A stretch of 64,000 nt of DNA from Trogon surrucura (GCA_020746105.1 CM036622.1:16464987-16528986); one strand, 5' to 3'; positions 37,601-50,645 are shown, counted from the stretch's first letter. Notes: generated by a model from the letters alone, not told the origin. Numbers and translations are program-made.

Positions 37601-40600
37601 AAATAAAATCTTAACTGTGTTTTCCTTTTTAATATGGGGAGCATAATAAGGTCGCCTAAGAAAAAGAAAGCCAACCAGTAAGCCTGGGACGTCTCTCATT
37701 TCTTTAACAGCTACATAGTGTGTGCAGCTGAGAGCTGCCAGTTGGAACCTAGCAGGGGAGAAACCACTTTAGTTTGTTTGGTTTGTATATGGAATAACAT
37801 TTTTCTTGCCTTGGAATACTTGTTTGTCATCACTCCCTCTTTGTGTTTACGTTCTACTTGGAAATAGTCTCTGTGCTGTATATGCATTTGCCAGGATGTG
37901 CACATAAACAATGTTCCATTATGGCATGCTCTGCATACTCCTTATTTACACCATATACATTGGGCAGTAAACACGTTGGGGAACGACAGAGAGCAAACTC
38001 TTCTAGGCCCCCTTTTTTTCAGTTAGTCCAGACTTTCTGCCATATGCTTGCTGAGGTCCCACTTCTATTCATGTTTTTATTAGGTAGGAAAAAAGTGTTC
38101 AGGCTTTCAACAAAGCAGCTTTTGTGTTCTCTGTCAAAAAAAATCTTCTCCTATGAAATGTTGATAGAAACACCCAGAGCCCTTGTGGGGGTGCAGAGCC
38201 TGAATAGGCCGGTGCTGAAGGCACGGTTGGGGAGAGGAGGGGAGCCGGGGTACAATTTTTGCTGCTCGCGTGCCGTGAGCAAATATTGCTTAACTTTCTT
38301 TTTTCTCTATTTTTCCATTTGGCAGCCAGGGTCATAACCCTCATCCTGATGCTCCTTGCAAAGGTGACGTTTTTGAAGTGTTAAAGGCTTTCAGAATTCT
38401 AGCTGGAAGAGGCGAGAGAAGCAAAATACTGTTTAGTGTAGCATAAAATGGAAGTTTGACTCGGAATATATGCTGTTTGGTAAAACTGTAGAACCATGGT
38501 AAAAAAGTTTTACAGTGGTATAAATCATTTTTAGTGACTCTGCGCTTGAAAATGGTCAGATTAGATCTTTTTCTCATTGATTTTGTATTTGGTTAATGAT
38601 TCCAGTCCTGAGATCATAAAGCTATGTAAGATGTAAAAGATACGGGAAAATATCTTTAACCTCTACATTTAAACTATGTGTTTCTTTTGACATTGAAATA
38701 CTGCAATGACCTGGTAATGTTTTTCAATGTTTTAATTTTTGCTGATGTACAAAAATATCACAGAAGAGCTGATTCGTAATTATTACACATGGTATTGCAT
38801 AAATTTCTTCCTAATTAAAAAGCTTCTAAATTCTGAATAATCAATTTATGAAGGCATATGGTTTTGACAAATTATACATTTAATTTCTAAAGATTTATTA
38901 GAAATTTGACCTGCAGCCAGTTAATTATAGTTATAGTACTGATGCAGTAATACTGGAGATTGATATAATGATACAGTAGCAAATGTATTTTGATATGGCC
39001 TACCTTAGTACCAGGACATGGGAATACACCTCTATTTTGTACCGTCTTGTTTATTACGCAGGAAGGCATTAGTTTAATGAAGAACACTAATATTTGATAG
39101 GTGCATGTTGGCATTTGTATGAAAAGGTACTTTCAACAGAGCATATGCAGCATATTGAACCTAGTCCTTCACTCTTTACCCTTTATGTTTCTGATGGCAT
39201 CAGTGATAGTTTTAGATGAATAATGGTAGCAAAATGTGAATTTAAAAAAAAAAATCACAATAAGAAATGAAATTGATTCTTGCTAATTAATTTTCAGACC
39301 ACAAAATATTTCAGAAGTACCTCTTTTTGGATTAATCTCACATCTACTATATCGATAATCTTAGTTTTATGAAGTCAGCAGCTAAGTTACTCAAGAAGAG
39401 CTTGCAAGACATCATGCAAGAAGCCAAATTAAATAATAAATATAATTTAAAATGGTATCTTTCTATCCCTTCTGGATTTAGAAAGTGGTCTATGAGAACC
39501 ATACAAAAAATATAGATGAACTTTCAGGGTGTGAAATGATTAGAAAAGCAAGGCATATCTTAATGTACGTAGTCCATTTAGTAACGTACAAAGGTTTCCC
39601 GTTTTATTAAAGCAATTAAGAAAAAGAAACTTTAACAAAGTTCTCTGTTATTAGAGCAAATTAATTTCTGGTCTCTTCTGACTGCTCCTGGCCTAAATGA
39701 GGGGTCAGAGGCTGCTACAGAGCAGGGAATATCCATCATAAAGAGATGTTGGTGGAAGGTGCTGTGTCCATGGGTGAGAATGGTGGGTGAGGGGGGAGGA
39801 GAAGACGACTTGGTTAAGGCGTTTCTCCTCTGAACCTTCAGCTGAGAGCGTCCCTGGGTCTTACAGAGGTAAGGAAAAGTATAGTCTTACCCTGCTTGTC
39901 CAAAACACGGCAGCGTGAGTGGTACCTGCCCGTCCTAGCCTTGGTTGGTGCCTGTGGTACTGTGAGTCCATTCTTCGATGTGAAGAGGAAATTATGTAGA
40001 CAGTTCTCACTTACTGTGACGAGAACACAGTTAGAAATAAATGTATATCACATCAGTGCGATCTGTTATTTTCTCCACTGGAAACCTGGTAGCTCCTTTT
40101 TCCTAATAGTGCACAGCTGTGGCTCACAGCAGTGAAGTGTGACTGCACGAGGTACACCCTGAGCGAGGACTTGTGTCCTTCCTGGCCCCCCAGATCTGTC
40201 TCGCTCCCTCACAAGGGAAGAAACTAATGAGGCTGAATTATAACATTTTTAAAAGAGAATGCTTTAGGAGTCTTTATCCTAGATTTTAACATTTTTAGAT
40301 TCAAACTTTGTTATTCCTGATAACCAGGAGAGCAGGAATAGTATTGTGCTAATTGCATGCCATATTTTTGTTTTTATTTAACGTATATACACACACAAAT
40401 GTAACATAGCTCTAAAAACAGAACACGGAAATTGCTGTAATGAAAGAAATTGGGATTCTCATGTAATTACTTGATGCCAATAATTAGAAAGGACTGTTAG
40501 AAAAACACAGCTAGTATCATAAGATTTGCAGGAAGTTTTTTAAGAGTTTGCCATAGTCAGCCTCTGCCATTTTGTGTGAAAGCAACACATTCTCTGATGG

Positions 40601-43600
40601 TGAAAAAATCTCGTATAGATTAACGAAGTAGTGCCTCTACCAGCTGAAGACTTTTTGATGCATCAGTAATTATCCAGGCAGGATTCAATGGGTGGACAGA
40701 ATTTTGGTGAAAGAGACTGTTGGTACTTGATGAAAGCACTCCAGATAGGATCCCTACAGACTAAGCATGAACTGTTTTATGAAAAGTACATTGTATGTTT
40801 TCCATATGTCACAACACCTGATGATATAAAATGTAATTTAGACCAATCTGAATGCCCTGCGTTGGCTGTTCGTTGTACCATCAGCATCCCATGGTGAGTC
40901 AGATAGCTTTGCTTTTACCTTAGTAGGACTCCACTCATTTTTTCCAAGCATTTTTGCAAACCTGCCGAATTATTCTGAAGCAGGAAAAGGAAAAGGTCTC
41001 TTAAATCATGCCAGATATGTTAAATGGGAAAGGGTTAATCTGCCCTCAGGAGTTGCTATGTGACTGAGTCCTGCTGGGAGAGTCAGCACTTCCAGCCAAT
41101 GAGACCTAGCCCGACAATACAATGCATCTATCTTGTGTTTCTTACGTGTTGTCAGTTATTGGAGATTTTCTGAACTGGAATTACACTCCTGCTCCTTTCA
41201 TAGCCTCCCACTGAGTCTTAAATAATTGTATTCCACACCAAAGTCAGAAAATAACAGTACAATGGCATGCATTTATCCCTGAAAATGTTACTTCTGACAA
41301 CTTTGACTAGTGTGTAGAAAGATCTCTCTTGCACCAAAACTAGAAAACTTTTTAAAATATGAGATTTCCCAAAGAACTTCAGATTAGCACATCTTGGTTC
41401 GCTTTCAGTCCTGCGAAAAGCCTTCTCCTGCATTCCTGTTCTCACCTGTGCACGTATCCTTCGGCCCATTTGCTCGTGCAGAAAGAGTGGCTAAACATCT
41501 CAACCTTAAGCTGTTCCTTCCTCCTTAAGATATTTCAAGAAGCCAGTATTGATTTTCCCCGCATCCTGATTAGACTCTCTCTTTAGCTATTCCTCTTCTT
41601 AAAGCCACTCAAGGCTTGAGGGCTGAAGCATGAATTTCTTAATTTCTCCTTTAGAAGAGCCAGGTGTGTTTTCTCAAAGTCTCGCAGCTCAGGCAAAGCC
41701 TCTGTGGTTGCGCCAATATATTTGTGTGGAAGAGGTGGCACTTCTGAGAGATTTTTTTTTTCTTTTTTTTTCCTGGAGGAGATCCACCCACAGTCCCTTT
41801 GAAGGCCACTGATAAGATGAGGGAGAGACTAAGCTTGGCTTGTAAAAACATTACTTAGGAATCTCTGCTTCGGCTGCTGGGCTCCGATAGGAAGAAAGAG
41901 AGTGGAGTGGTATTTGTCAACATGTCTTTCAATTCTCACTAAGTTTTACACTTCACTTAGATCTTTGCGCCTCATTTTTTCCAGTGAGGTTCTGCCTGAT
42001 AATTTGTGTTGGCAAAGCTCTCAGCCTTTCCTACATGCTTGTGCAGTCCTTCCTCCAAGTGACATAATGTTCCTGCATTGTTCAGCCAGCAGAATAGGCT
42101 TGAGTATTAGCGATGTGTGCTTGCACTCTTAGCAAGTCTGTTCTAAAAAAAAAACCAAAAAAAAATTTAGCAAGTTGTAGACTCATTTAAGAATCTAGCA
42201 GGCAGAACTTGAAGTTTGTTAAGTCTTTAAATGGCATATAATCACTAATTTGTCATCTAGTTTAGCCATTTAGGATCTGGTTATAAATAACATGATACTG
42301 TACTTTTTAAGGAGAATTCCAACACATTTCTCAGAATTGGAACTGTGGACTTGCCTCTTTCTTGTCACTAAGCCTCCTTTGGGTTCAGCCTTACTTTCTG
42401 CATCCATCAGTCTTGATAATTCCTTGAAGAAGTTGTGCCATAACTCTGTCTTCTGTCATATTTTTTGGGATACTTCATGCTGAAGACAGAATGTTTGCAT
42501 GCATCAAGGGTGAGATATCAGAGCTGGTTTTGTGAAGGCAAGAGTTTCCTTCCACACATTCTTCTGTGCATGTCTCTGTATAAAGACAGGTGAAATCTGT
42601 TCTTCTAATAGCCTGATAAGAATACATAGAAGATTAGCGTCCCATGAATGAGAAGCCCAAAATGCTTGCCCAAACCTGGATGCATTAAAAGGCATGTTTT
42701 TTTTCAGCATGATGGCAAGGTCTGTGAAGAACTGTTCAGTCAGAAGGAGGCTCAAGATACCAAAATGAAGAGTTTCGGTCTGGTTTATGCAAAATAAATT
42801 TTGTAGGTTTATAGGCCTGTCACGCCTGATACGCTGCATTACATGCTTAAGAAAGACACCACCTTGCATGTCCCGCACTACAAAACTTCCCATAATGGCA
42901 AAAAAATTCATGATCCTGCATGACTGGGGCAACATGCTATTGACGACCACAACCTCTAACTGCACCCCAGCTCTGTAAGTCCTCTTTAATTAAAGTATGT
43001 GTGTCGGTCACAATTCCCTGAGCAGGCCCATAATATGCCTGGACATTCAGGCTCTTCTGTGACCCAATATGGGAGGCTTGCAGACCAGGGGGATGGGAAT
43101 TTACAGATCTATTTAATATTGGAGCAGTTTAATGAAGCAGGTTGAGACCATGCAGATTTTTCTTTGTGGACTTAAATTGCAGCAGTCACATAGAATTTGA
43201 GGAATGCATCAAAGAACGATTTGATAGGTGTATTCTAATGGTGTTATCTTGCAAGCATTTTAGACTGAACATCGTTCATGCTGCCACTTCTTGTTCTGAG
43301 TGCCACGCAGCCTGATTTTTGCTGAGGTCTTGTCTATATTTGAATGTTACATTGGTATAACAACATAGGGTGGGAAAGCGATCTTCCCTTTTCGAAAGAA
43401 TTGTACCTGCAACAGCCCTAATGTGGGCAGTTAGTGTAGCATAAAGGAGATATACAGAATCCCTTACGTGCTCGGCAGTAGTTACACCGTGGAAAACTCT
43501 GCTTGTAAAACTGACTCTGTTAGGGAAGTTTACTTTTCAGGCTACATCAATAAAGTTGTAGGGATAACATGTTTCTGAGAGGACATGTGCCCACAGTTAA

Positions 43601-46600
43601 TTCACACAGTATTGGTGACACATATACTACAAAAGAAAAGACACCCATTTGCCAAATACATACCTCAGCTTCTGAGTAATCCTACTTCATTTACAGAAAA
43701 AAAAATCAAAGTGCACCTGCACGATAAAACAAAGGTGTGACTGTACAGTGCATTAGGGCAACAAGTGGAATAGAGGTGTTGGCATGAGCATCACCAGTGG
43801 GTTTCAGGTGGCATCACCACATTGTCACTGCTGTCATTACCTGTGCTAGCCAGGTATCTTCAAGTCATTCCTTCATTTTCCTTTTTAAGATGCCCACAGA
43901 TAGGATATTTCAGACTGTTCTTTCAGTGTTTGATGTAGGTTTGGTAACTAGCAAAGCAGGAATTGGATTATCATGAATGCACGCGTCAAGCTGCTGAGCT
44001 GTGGCTCTGTTGCAGTTTACACTAATGGCATAATTCAATCCAACCTGCATCAGGTGTTATGTGACCAGAGCCCCGCACGAGTGTGTTTTGCCCATCGCTG
44101 GCCTCTGGGATCCCTCGGTACAGGTTGTTCCTGCAGCAGTGCAGGAGGCCTAAACGCTGCTTAAATCTGTCCTAAGTTAAATAGGGCTTGAGTAAAGTTT
44201 AGTCTTTGTTAAGGACGTATCTCTACACTGAGCTGTAGTTGCAGTTATTGCTCAGTAACTGTGGTCCTTTGTTGGAAGAAAGTCACTAGGGCTAACTTCT
44301 CGCTAGGGGTTTAAGCTGCCGGTAATTAACCTCTAGAAGTACTGTTATCCCAGTTTCTATTCTGATTCTGGTTACAACTAGGGATGTAAGTTGTCCGTGT
44401 TTGGAACTCCATTTATTTGTCATTTTCTAACGTTATTTATTCACACATTGTGAGGTACCTTTCAGGGTATCAGAACATCAGGAAATACTATCCTTTTGTT
44501 AGGTAACTTTTTTTTTCCCCCACTCTAAAAAAAAGGCAGACACAAAACAGTTACTTGAATAGCCTTTTGGAATCTCTATTTTATTTTTAATGGAGCTCTG
44601 TGCTCTTTCACCTTCAGCCAACCATGAGCGTATTCAGCATATAGGAAACTTTATTGTTAGAAGTAGTACTCTCTGCAGTTTAATATTCAATATTTCTCCT
44701 TGCTCTTCTGCTCTTTCCTACATCTTGCCTCTACTTATATTTTATAGATCTTGCAGCCCCCATTCTCCTGGATTATATAATGCAACGTGTCAGTGCCGTG
44801 CATGGCACTCCGGTTACCTCAGCATTTCCATTAAAACTCTGTGTTTTGAGTGATTTATAGGCTAGCAGTAAAATCCTCTTTCTTGGCTAAACCTTGAAAC
44901 AGCAGTTTCTGGCCATTTAAAAAGAAAACAAAATGAAACAAACTTTTTTCCCCCTCACTTCTGGTTTGTTTTTTTTTTTTTCTGGCAACAGTTTAGCTGT
45001 GGTGTTTGCACTGCAGGATCCTTCTAAACAGCAAGTGTAGATTCAGTATGTAAGCAATTTTTAATGTAATAATGTTTTTAGTTTTTATATCCTTCAGAAA
45101 TGTGTGTCATCCCCTCTTCAGGCACATGATGTCATTGCCTCTTTGACAACCTTTCTGGTGCCTAGAGCAGTCAGCTTTGGGGCCTCAGAGAGGTGCGGTT
45201 TGGTCTGTGATTTCTTTTATTTGCAATGTGAATGAGTTTTACAGTGGTTTTTAAAAAATACTTGCCCTTCTTTGTCTCAAAGCCCAATAGCTTGCTACCT
45301 CCTTCTATGTCACGGAGCTACAAATTTATCATAATTGAAAAAGGCATTGGTTATGTAAGAATATCTTGAATATCAGAGCTATTACCAAGAACAAATTTGG
45401 AAAGAATATTAAATCTCATGCTTTAAAGCTGAAGTGCTTTGCTGTTAGAGAACAGGCTATTAGGGGACCTATGGGTGAGTTATACCTTGCCAATCATTAG
45501 GGATCCCTGTATTTTCCTTAGAATGATCTAGTAGCAGTCACTTGTAGAAATGGATTGCTGAACCAGATACACTCCCAGTTTTATCATACAGAGCAGTTCT
45601 CTTCCCCTGGCTCCAGGCCAAAGGAGTGTAAAACTCAGCATGGATTCTAACAAATGTGGTTGTGTACTCAAGTTTGTGGAGGTAGATTATTTTTATAGCC
45701 TTCAAGTTAAGCAATCAGCTTTAAAGTCATCTTTACAAATACACGTACACTGATTAAAACAGACAAAAAGCATTTATCGGTGACTCGCAGACTGGTTGCA
45801 TGCCCAAGTTTTGGTCTGGAGCTGACTAACTCTGCTTTTCCCATATAAAATACTGCTCTGCACTGAGTAGTCTTATGCCAGTTGCTGTTATATTTCAGAC
45901 CTGAAGTAATTCTTCCTGTTACGTGCAAATTCCTATTTCAGTCATTGCAGTCCGTGCATAGTAGCATAAAGCAGTCAGAATAAACTCCTTTTTGACTTAA
46001 TTTCGCTGTGCTTCGTGTTTTTCCATGCCATTTATGCCATTCTGTGCCAGTAATTTTAGCGCTTTATTTTCTTCAGGAACATTTGTGCTCACATTTGATA
46101 CCCATTTCCTCAGGACTACCTTGGAGTTTTAAATATTCACCCCTTCTTTTGTGACCCAGTGATTTTTTTTCTGCATAATATTTTGACACCATTCATGTGC
46201 TTGAGACACAAGGAAAACAACAGTAAAAAACTACAACAGTAAAAAAAATACATCTAATGAGAAGGGGATTCAGGTTTTCAGGTTTGAAACCCTGTATCAC
46301 CAGTTGGGGCACGGGGGAGAAAAAAAAACAAACGCCAAGGCAGGCAAGTACTGTTTCATATTAAAGTCTACTCTCAATGAAGAGGTAAAAATCAAAGTCC
46401 CTGTGTGTGAGGCAGGGTTACTGAACTGCCAGTGATTCTCCCAGCAACTGACACAATGGAATCTGTGAGTATCAAAGCTGAGGCAGCAAGCTTAGTGTCA
46501 GCTCTTGCCTAGGGAGTAGAAGAAAACATCACTTTGTCTCTGCTTTCACTGCTTAAACACACACATCATTCACTAGTAACCATTTACTCTGCTGTCAAAA

Positions 46601-46645
46601 CTGTTTCAAGAGAGTGCTACATTTGATTAATAGTAAAATGCATGC
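22601..46645. other. Long non-coding tract, no gene seen
   Basis: I find no exon, structural RNA or clear transposon in these 24 kb. An A-rich run lies at 23046-23072, a C-run at 27066-27074, a TG-rich stretch at 29318-29338, and T-rich runs near 41752-41772 and 44970-44981. Blocks 30.1-31.5 and 38.6-39.7 kb are AT-rich and nearly free of open frames. Diverged transposon fragments could have escaped inspection by eye. Confidence 0.45.
23046..23072 (+). repeat. A-rich low-complexity run
   Basis: A run of A broken by three T residues follows directly on a mixed-sequence, pyrimidine-rich segment. It could mark the tail of an unrecognised retrocopy, but I see no gene-like sequence or target-site duplication to support that. 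Confidence 0.6.
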
Positions 46646-46664
46646 AAAAAAAAAAAAAAAAAAA
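46646..46664 (+). repeat. Poly-A run of 19
   Basis: Nineteen uninterrupted A residues. No polyadenylation signal or recognisable element precedes it, so it is recorded as a homopolymer only. Confidence 0.9.
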
Positions 46665-49259
46665 GGTCCGCTTCCCCTGAGGTACTTCTTTTTAGAGAAT
46701 TTCTGCATATACTTCTTAATTTTTCCATCCTATAAATATGCCTGTAATATTCCAGGAGTAGTCTGTTGCTTCTAATAAAGTATTTTTTATTAGCAAGCCC
46801 AGTGCACTCATCCTAATTCTAGTTAATGCTCTCTCTCTCGGTAAAGCATATTATGGCGTCCTCAGCCTCTTGTGCTAACAAAAAAGTGACCAGCACAAAC
46901 ATGTGTGCAGTACATGATTCATAGTGCTACTTTCTGAATTGTCCAGTGGGTAATTGCAGTACAAAAACCAGAGAAACAGATGTAGACCCTAAGCCTTGGC
47001 TGTAAATTTTTGGTTTATGATTATGGGTTTCAAATGTGCTATGTCACACTGACAAATATACAGTAACACCAAAGGAAATAGATTTCTGACTTGAACTTTT
47101 GCTTTTTTTCTTTTTTTTTTCACTTGTGGCTAAGAATATGTTTATTGTAAAGTTTCTGCCATCACAGCCGGAGAGAAAACAGATCAAAGCAGTGATGTAA
47201 AAGCACTATTCCTTTGCACAGATAAAGGAGAAGATGTCGGAGAATTGTTGCCTGCTCACACCTCTGTGGGAGCTGGGTAGGCATTTAAAATATGTGGCAA
47301 TACTTAAAGTTTCATTACATTCGAATTAGAGGGCTATTAGTTATCACAATAATTATGCTTAGTCCTGAACTAAATTAGGAAATACCTTCCATTTTATGAT
47401 TGTAGCTTTTCCTGTTACTCTGTTTAAGAAAAACAAGTATCATGATATTTCAGGGTGAAATATGAGGTACATAAATTACTGTATTGTTGAAAGAGTATGC
47501 AAGCAAGGCATTAGGCTGTTACAAGAATTTGTTAATTACTTGTGGGTTTAGTAATAAGTATAACTATTAGAACAACTATTATTCATAAAAAACATGATGA
47601 GCTACCTGGCTCATTTAGGTACAGTGAGAAGAAGCAATCTTTTTCAGTGCATACACAGTTAAGCGTGACTTCATGACATTTAGTTTCAGAAGTGACCATC
47701 TATGTTTTGAGGTACAACAGGCAGGTTTTATTTTTAAATATGGTATTATAAGACTGGTAATGAAATAAACATAACTATATTTCTGTTTGTCTGGGTTTGT
47801 TTATTTTAGCTTACATGGGCAATATGTTTTTCTTGGCAGCAGCTTAAGCTGTTTCTAGAGCCTTGGTCCACACAGAATGCCATTTTCTCCCTAAACCGGA
47901 GACTGACAAAACATACTGTGTTTTGTGTTATCCTTTCCAGTTATTTTTGTGGCAGCACATTACATATTCCAAACTTCTCATGCGTTCCGTGTCATCTGCT
48001 TAGAAAATACTGTCTTTTAATTTAGCTTTGCTACTCAAAACAAAATTGTAGCAACACAGCCAGCTGAGATCTCAACAAAAATTTAGCCAGTTTTCCACTT
48101 GCCTTTTTAATGCAGCAAACGCTGCTTGCTGTGCTGAAACGGTTTAAACAAGCCTTCCCTTCTTCGATAAACGTGCGTAGTATGTAATTTTTGGATTACA
48201 GAGTGTCAGGGGCTTCTTCAGCTGGAGGAGTCTGGGCTGGGGGAGGATACCCCAAAGGACTGCGAAAGTGCTTAAGAAGTCTTTAAAAGGCGCTGTTAAA
48301 CTCCAGCGTTAGTAACTCTTCTGCCTGGAGGGAAGACAGGAGGAGAGGCTGCCCGCTGCAGGCACAGCCAGAGCTCTCCCGTGGAGGGGAAGGAGGCTGA
48401 GAAAAGCTTTTGTTTTTATCTCTTCAAACGAATTAACTTCCAGATTACAGCAGGTCTTTTTGCTGGCCCCTGGTTTTCAACGCAGGTATATCTGTTTCAG
48501 GGAACAAGCGCGTGTGCTGTGTGGGGTTTTGTTTTGCCTCTTTGGTTGTTTTTTTTTAAGTTCTTGAACCTGTGTGAAAAGTTTTGTTAATACAATCTGC
48601 AGGCATTGTTAGAGAGCTTTCGGTTCATCAAAGGACTTTTTGTAGAGAGGGGACACGGCATCCATTAAAGTGGCTGCGCAGGTCCCAGAGTGAGTGTCTC
48701 CCCAGCGTTTCTTTACCATCACCAGTTGTGTGCCGTGTCTGCACACAGCGTTCCCTGTTCCACCCGCCTCCCATCTTGGGCTTTTCCAGAAACAGGCAGT
48801 AAATTGAGGGGTTTGCTTTCCAATTTCCAAACCTGAGGTAGCTTTGGGGTGGGAACCAAAGCTCTTCCGTGCCTCGGGAAACTTTGCTCCAGGCCAATGC
48901 TTAGTCCGAAGGGGCAGCTTGGTTCATTCACTTAAAATGAAAGTGTGCACGTGGTCATTGAGCTCATGTCCATTCCAGTGGGGCAGAGGGAGTGTTCACA
49001 GGCTATTGTTTTTCATTTTTAAAGTGTCCGTAGGAATAAGGACTCGATGGAGGATCTCTCCGTGTGCAAGACCTCACAGAAAGTGGTTATTTACCTAAAA
49101 AGCACAGCGTTCCCTGCTGGCTCAATGCAAGTGGTGGGCCAGCGCCACTCAATTCAAGTGGTGGGTCAGGTCTGTGCTGGCCACAGACCTGGGAAGGCTT
49201 TGACGGAGACTCCTGCCATGAGGGAGGGCTGCAGGTAGTGTGGTTTCGCAGAGACTTTA
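46665..49259. other. Non-coding DNA, no gene seen
   Basis: No exon is supported. The left part is AT-rich and poor in open frames. From about 48.2 kb the base composition shifts towards higher G+C on approach to the RARB promoter. Purine-rich sequence around 48320-48400 could be part of an upstream regulatory region or an untranslated exon, but nothing decides this. Confidence 0.45.
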
Positions 49260-49910
49260 GTGGGTGTTCTGGCTGAGCAGCCCCATTGCCTTCAATGCAG
49301 CTGCGAGGGGGTGGTCGGGGCTGCCTGCTCCGGGGAGGAGGCAGCCGCAGTCTCCCTCCTGGCACCCTGGGGTGGGTCCGGTTCCCCACAGACCTTCTCA
49401 TGGCCTTTCTCGCCTTCCCGGGGAGCTGGGGCTCATTAGCCCTCTGAAAGCTGATACAGCCCCTTCGGGGCCACACGAGTGGCCTAGGCCCCTCTCTGCT
49501 AATCAGAGACAGGCAGGACCCATGGGCTGTAGAGCAGAGGGGATGTGTGTCTGCCTACTGCCCCGGGCAGTGACGCCGTCCAAAGCTTGGCTCGTGGTGG
49601 CGGGCCTGGGGGCGCTGGGTGGTTTAGGAGCCAGCGTAAGGGGTGGTGAAGAGAGGTGGGACCTGACCCCAGGAATGATGAGCCAGGAGCGGGGCTGGTA
49701 CTAGCTGTGGTCTCTGCCGGCGGTATTGCTGGTGGACACAAGGGGCTGCTTTGGGACGAAGCTGCTCCAAGCTCAGCCCCACCACCACAGAAGTTGGGGT
49801 GAAGCATGTGTCCGCATCTCTGGTAGGGCGGCGGAGCTTGCGCCTCGCTTTTGGCCTCGCCGGGGAGGCAAAGAACAGTGGGCGTGGGGGGAGTCACAGA
49901 AGTTTTAACA
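49260..49910. other. GC-rich segment upstream of RARB P2
   Basis: This segment, 0.5-1.1 kb upstream of the inferred RARB P2 start site, has elevated G+C with scattered CpG. Open frames on both strands (49264-49704 plus, 49087-49476 and 49499-49897 minus) overlap and look like composition artefacts; none gives a recognisable protein. It is best read as distal promoter sequence. An upstream untranslated exon cannot be excluded. Confidence 0.4.
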
Positions 49911-50185
49911 AATTGAGCTGGAATTTAAAAATCCTTCATTCTCTTAAAACAAACATTGCTCTCTCGATTCCCGCCCCCCTTCCCCTCCCCATTGTTTGGA
50001 GGGGTTTTTTTGTTTTGTTTTGTTTTTGTTGTTTTGGGTTTTTTTTAACTCTATTCTTTTGGGTGTTTTTTGCAACTTGGCCTCCCCGTCCGCACCCGCC
50101 GTTCCCGCCCGCTCAGCGGCAGCGGGGCGAGTCCGCCAGGGCTGGGGCCAGCATTTGCCCGCCCGCTCGCTCGCCCGCCTGCTTC

Positions 50186-50235
50186 TTTTTTTTTTTTTTT
50201 TTTTTTCCTTTTTCCTTTTTTTTTTTTTTTTTTTT
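50186..50235 (+). repeat. T-tract: T21-CC-T5-CC-T20
   Basis: Fifty bases contain only T apart from two CC pairs: T at 50186-50206, CC, T5, CC, and T at 50216-50235. It lies about 150-200 bp upstream of the inferred RARB P2 start, between a CpG-rich block and the CRE-like site. Long dA:dT tracts disfavour nucleosomes, so an effect on promoter access is conceivable (inference). Its length is likely to vary between individuals and to suffer sequencing error. Confidence 0.9.
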
Positions 50236-50284
50236 GTCGGGGCTGCTGGGAGTTGTGAAGGCGTGTGAGAATCCTGGGAGCTGG

Positions 50285-50292
50285 TGATGTCA
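50285..50292 (+). promoter_or_regulatory. RARB: CRE-like element of RARB P2
   Basis: TGATGTCA is one base from the palindromic CRE (TGACGTCA). In the mammalian RARB2 promoter a CRE-like element lies at about -99 to -92 relative to the start site. Here it sits 39 bases before the DR5, the same spacing I recall from mammals. ATF/CREB family proteins are the expected binders. Confidence 0.8.
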
Positions 50293-50300
50293 GACCGCTT

Positions 50301-50318
50301 GGGTCATTTGAAGGTTAG
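50301..50318 (+). promoter_or_regulatory. RARB: Auxiliary retinoid element of RARB P2
   Basis: GGGTCA (50301-50306) is a perfect nuclear receptor half-site. It is followed after six bases by GGTTAG (50313-50318), a weaker half-site. The block corresponds to the auxiliary RARE footprinted between the CRE and the DR5 of mammalian RARB2. Its separate contribution is inferred from that family knowledge. Confidence 0.65.
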
Positions 50319-50330
50319 CAGCCTGGGAAG

Positions 50331-50347
50331 GGTTCACGGAAAGTTCA
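50331..50347 (+). promoter_or_regulatory. RARB: DR5 retinoic acid response element (betaRARE)
   Basis: GGTTCA-CGGAA-AGTTCA is the classical beta-RARE: two direct half-sites with a 5-base spacer, bound by RAR/RXR heterodimers and making RARB2 inducible by retinoic acid. Both half-sites are identical to the mammalian element. From memory the mammalian spacer is CCGAA, so this copy differs at one spacer base, outside the main base-contacting positions. It ends six bases before the TATA-like box, which gives the canonical -53 to -37 placement if transcription starts near 50384. Confidence 0.96.
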
Positions 50348-50353
50348 CTCGCA

Positions 50354-50360
50354 TATATTA
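50354..50360 (+). promoter_or_regulatory. RARB: TATA-like box of RARB P2
   Basis: TATATTA lies within GCATATATTAGGC, seven bases after the DR5, as in mammalian RARB2. Initiation about 30 bases downstream gives a start near 50384. The CRE and DR5 offsets from their known mammalian positions converge on the same coordinate. Confidence 0.85.
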
Positions 50361-50645
50361 GGCAATTCAATCTTTCATTCCCTGTGACACAAGTAGTAGG
50401 AAGTGAGCTGTTCAGAGGCAGAAGGATCTATTCACAGCCGAGGGGGGATCCCGAGTCCCGACCGGAGCCGTTTTATCCCGGGGAGGCGAGCGCTCGGCAG
50501 GACGCGGGACGCCCCGCACACCCGACGGGCGCCCGAGGAGCGGGACTGACTCTAAAGAGATTTTGGGGGGGAACGGCCGGGAGCTAAAACTTGGAAGGCG
50601 GCTCGCTTCCCCCCATCTTGCTGGATTGGCTGGGCAGCCTGGAAA

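Larger units (their letters stand above)
50080..50600. other. CpG-rich region spanning RARB P2
   Basis: CpG dinucleotides cluster at 50085-50185 (with CCCGCCC and GGGGCG GC-box-like motifs) and at 50439-50580 within the 5' leader, on either side of the T-tract and the core promoter. CpG-rich sequence at this promoter is familiar from mammals, where RARB2 is known for methylation silencing in tumours. Whether it meets formal island criteria in this species needs computing. Confidence 0.6.

Noticed and set aside
37843-38337. A 164-codon plus-strand frame
   Set aside because: The product is unlike any family I know and is interrupted by nothing that looks like exon structure; isolated chance frames of this size are expected in 64 kb.
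49087-49897. Overlapping frames on both strands upstream of RARB
   Set aside because: Pro/Arg/Gly-rich low-information products on both strands indicate GC-driven chance frames in promoter sequence.
1-50383. Search for the RARB isoform-1 (P1) first exons
   Set aside because: No frame resembles the His- and Pro-rich isoform-1 N-terminus; in mammals P1 lies far beyond this distance upstream.
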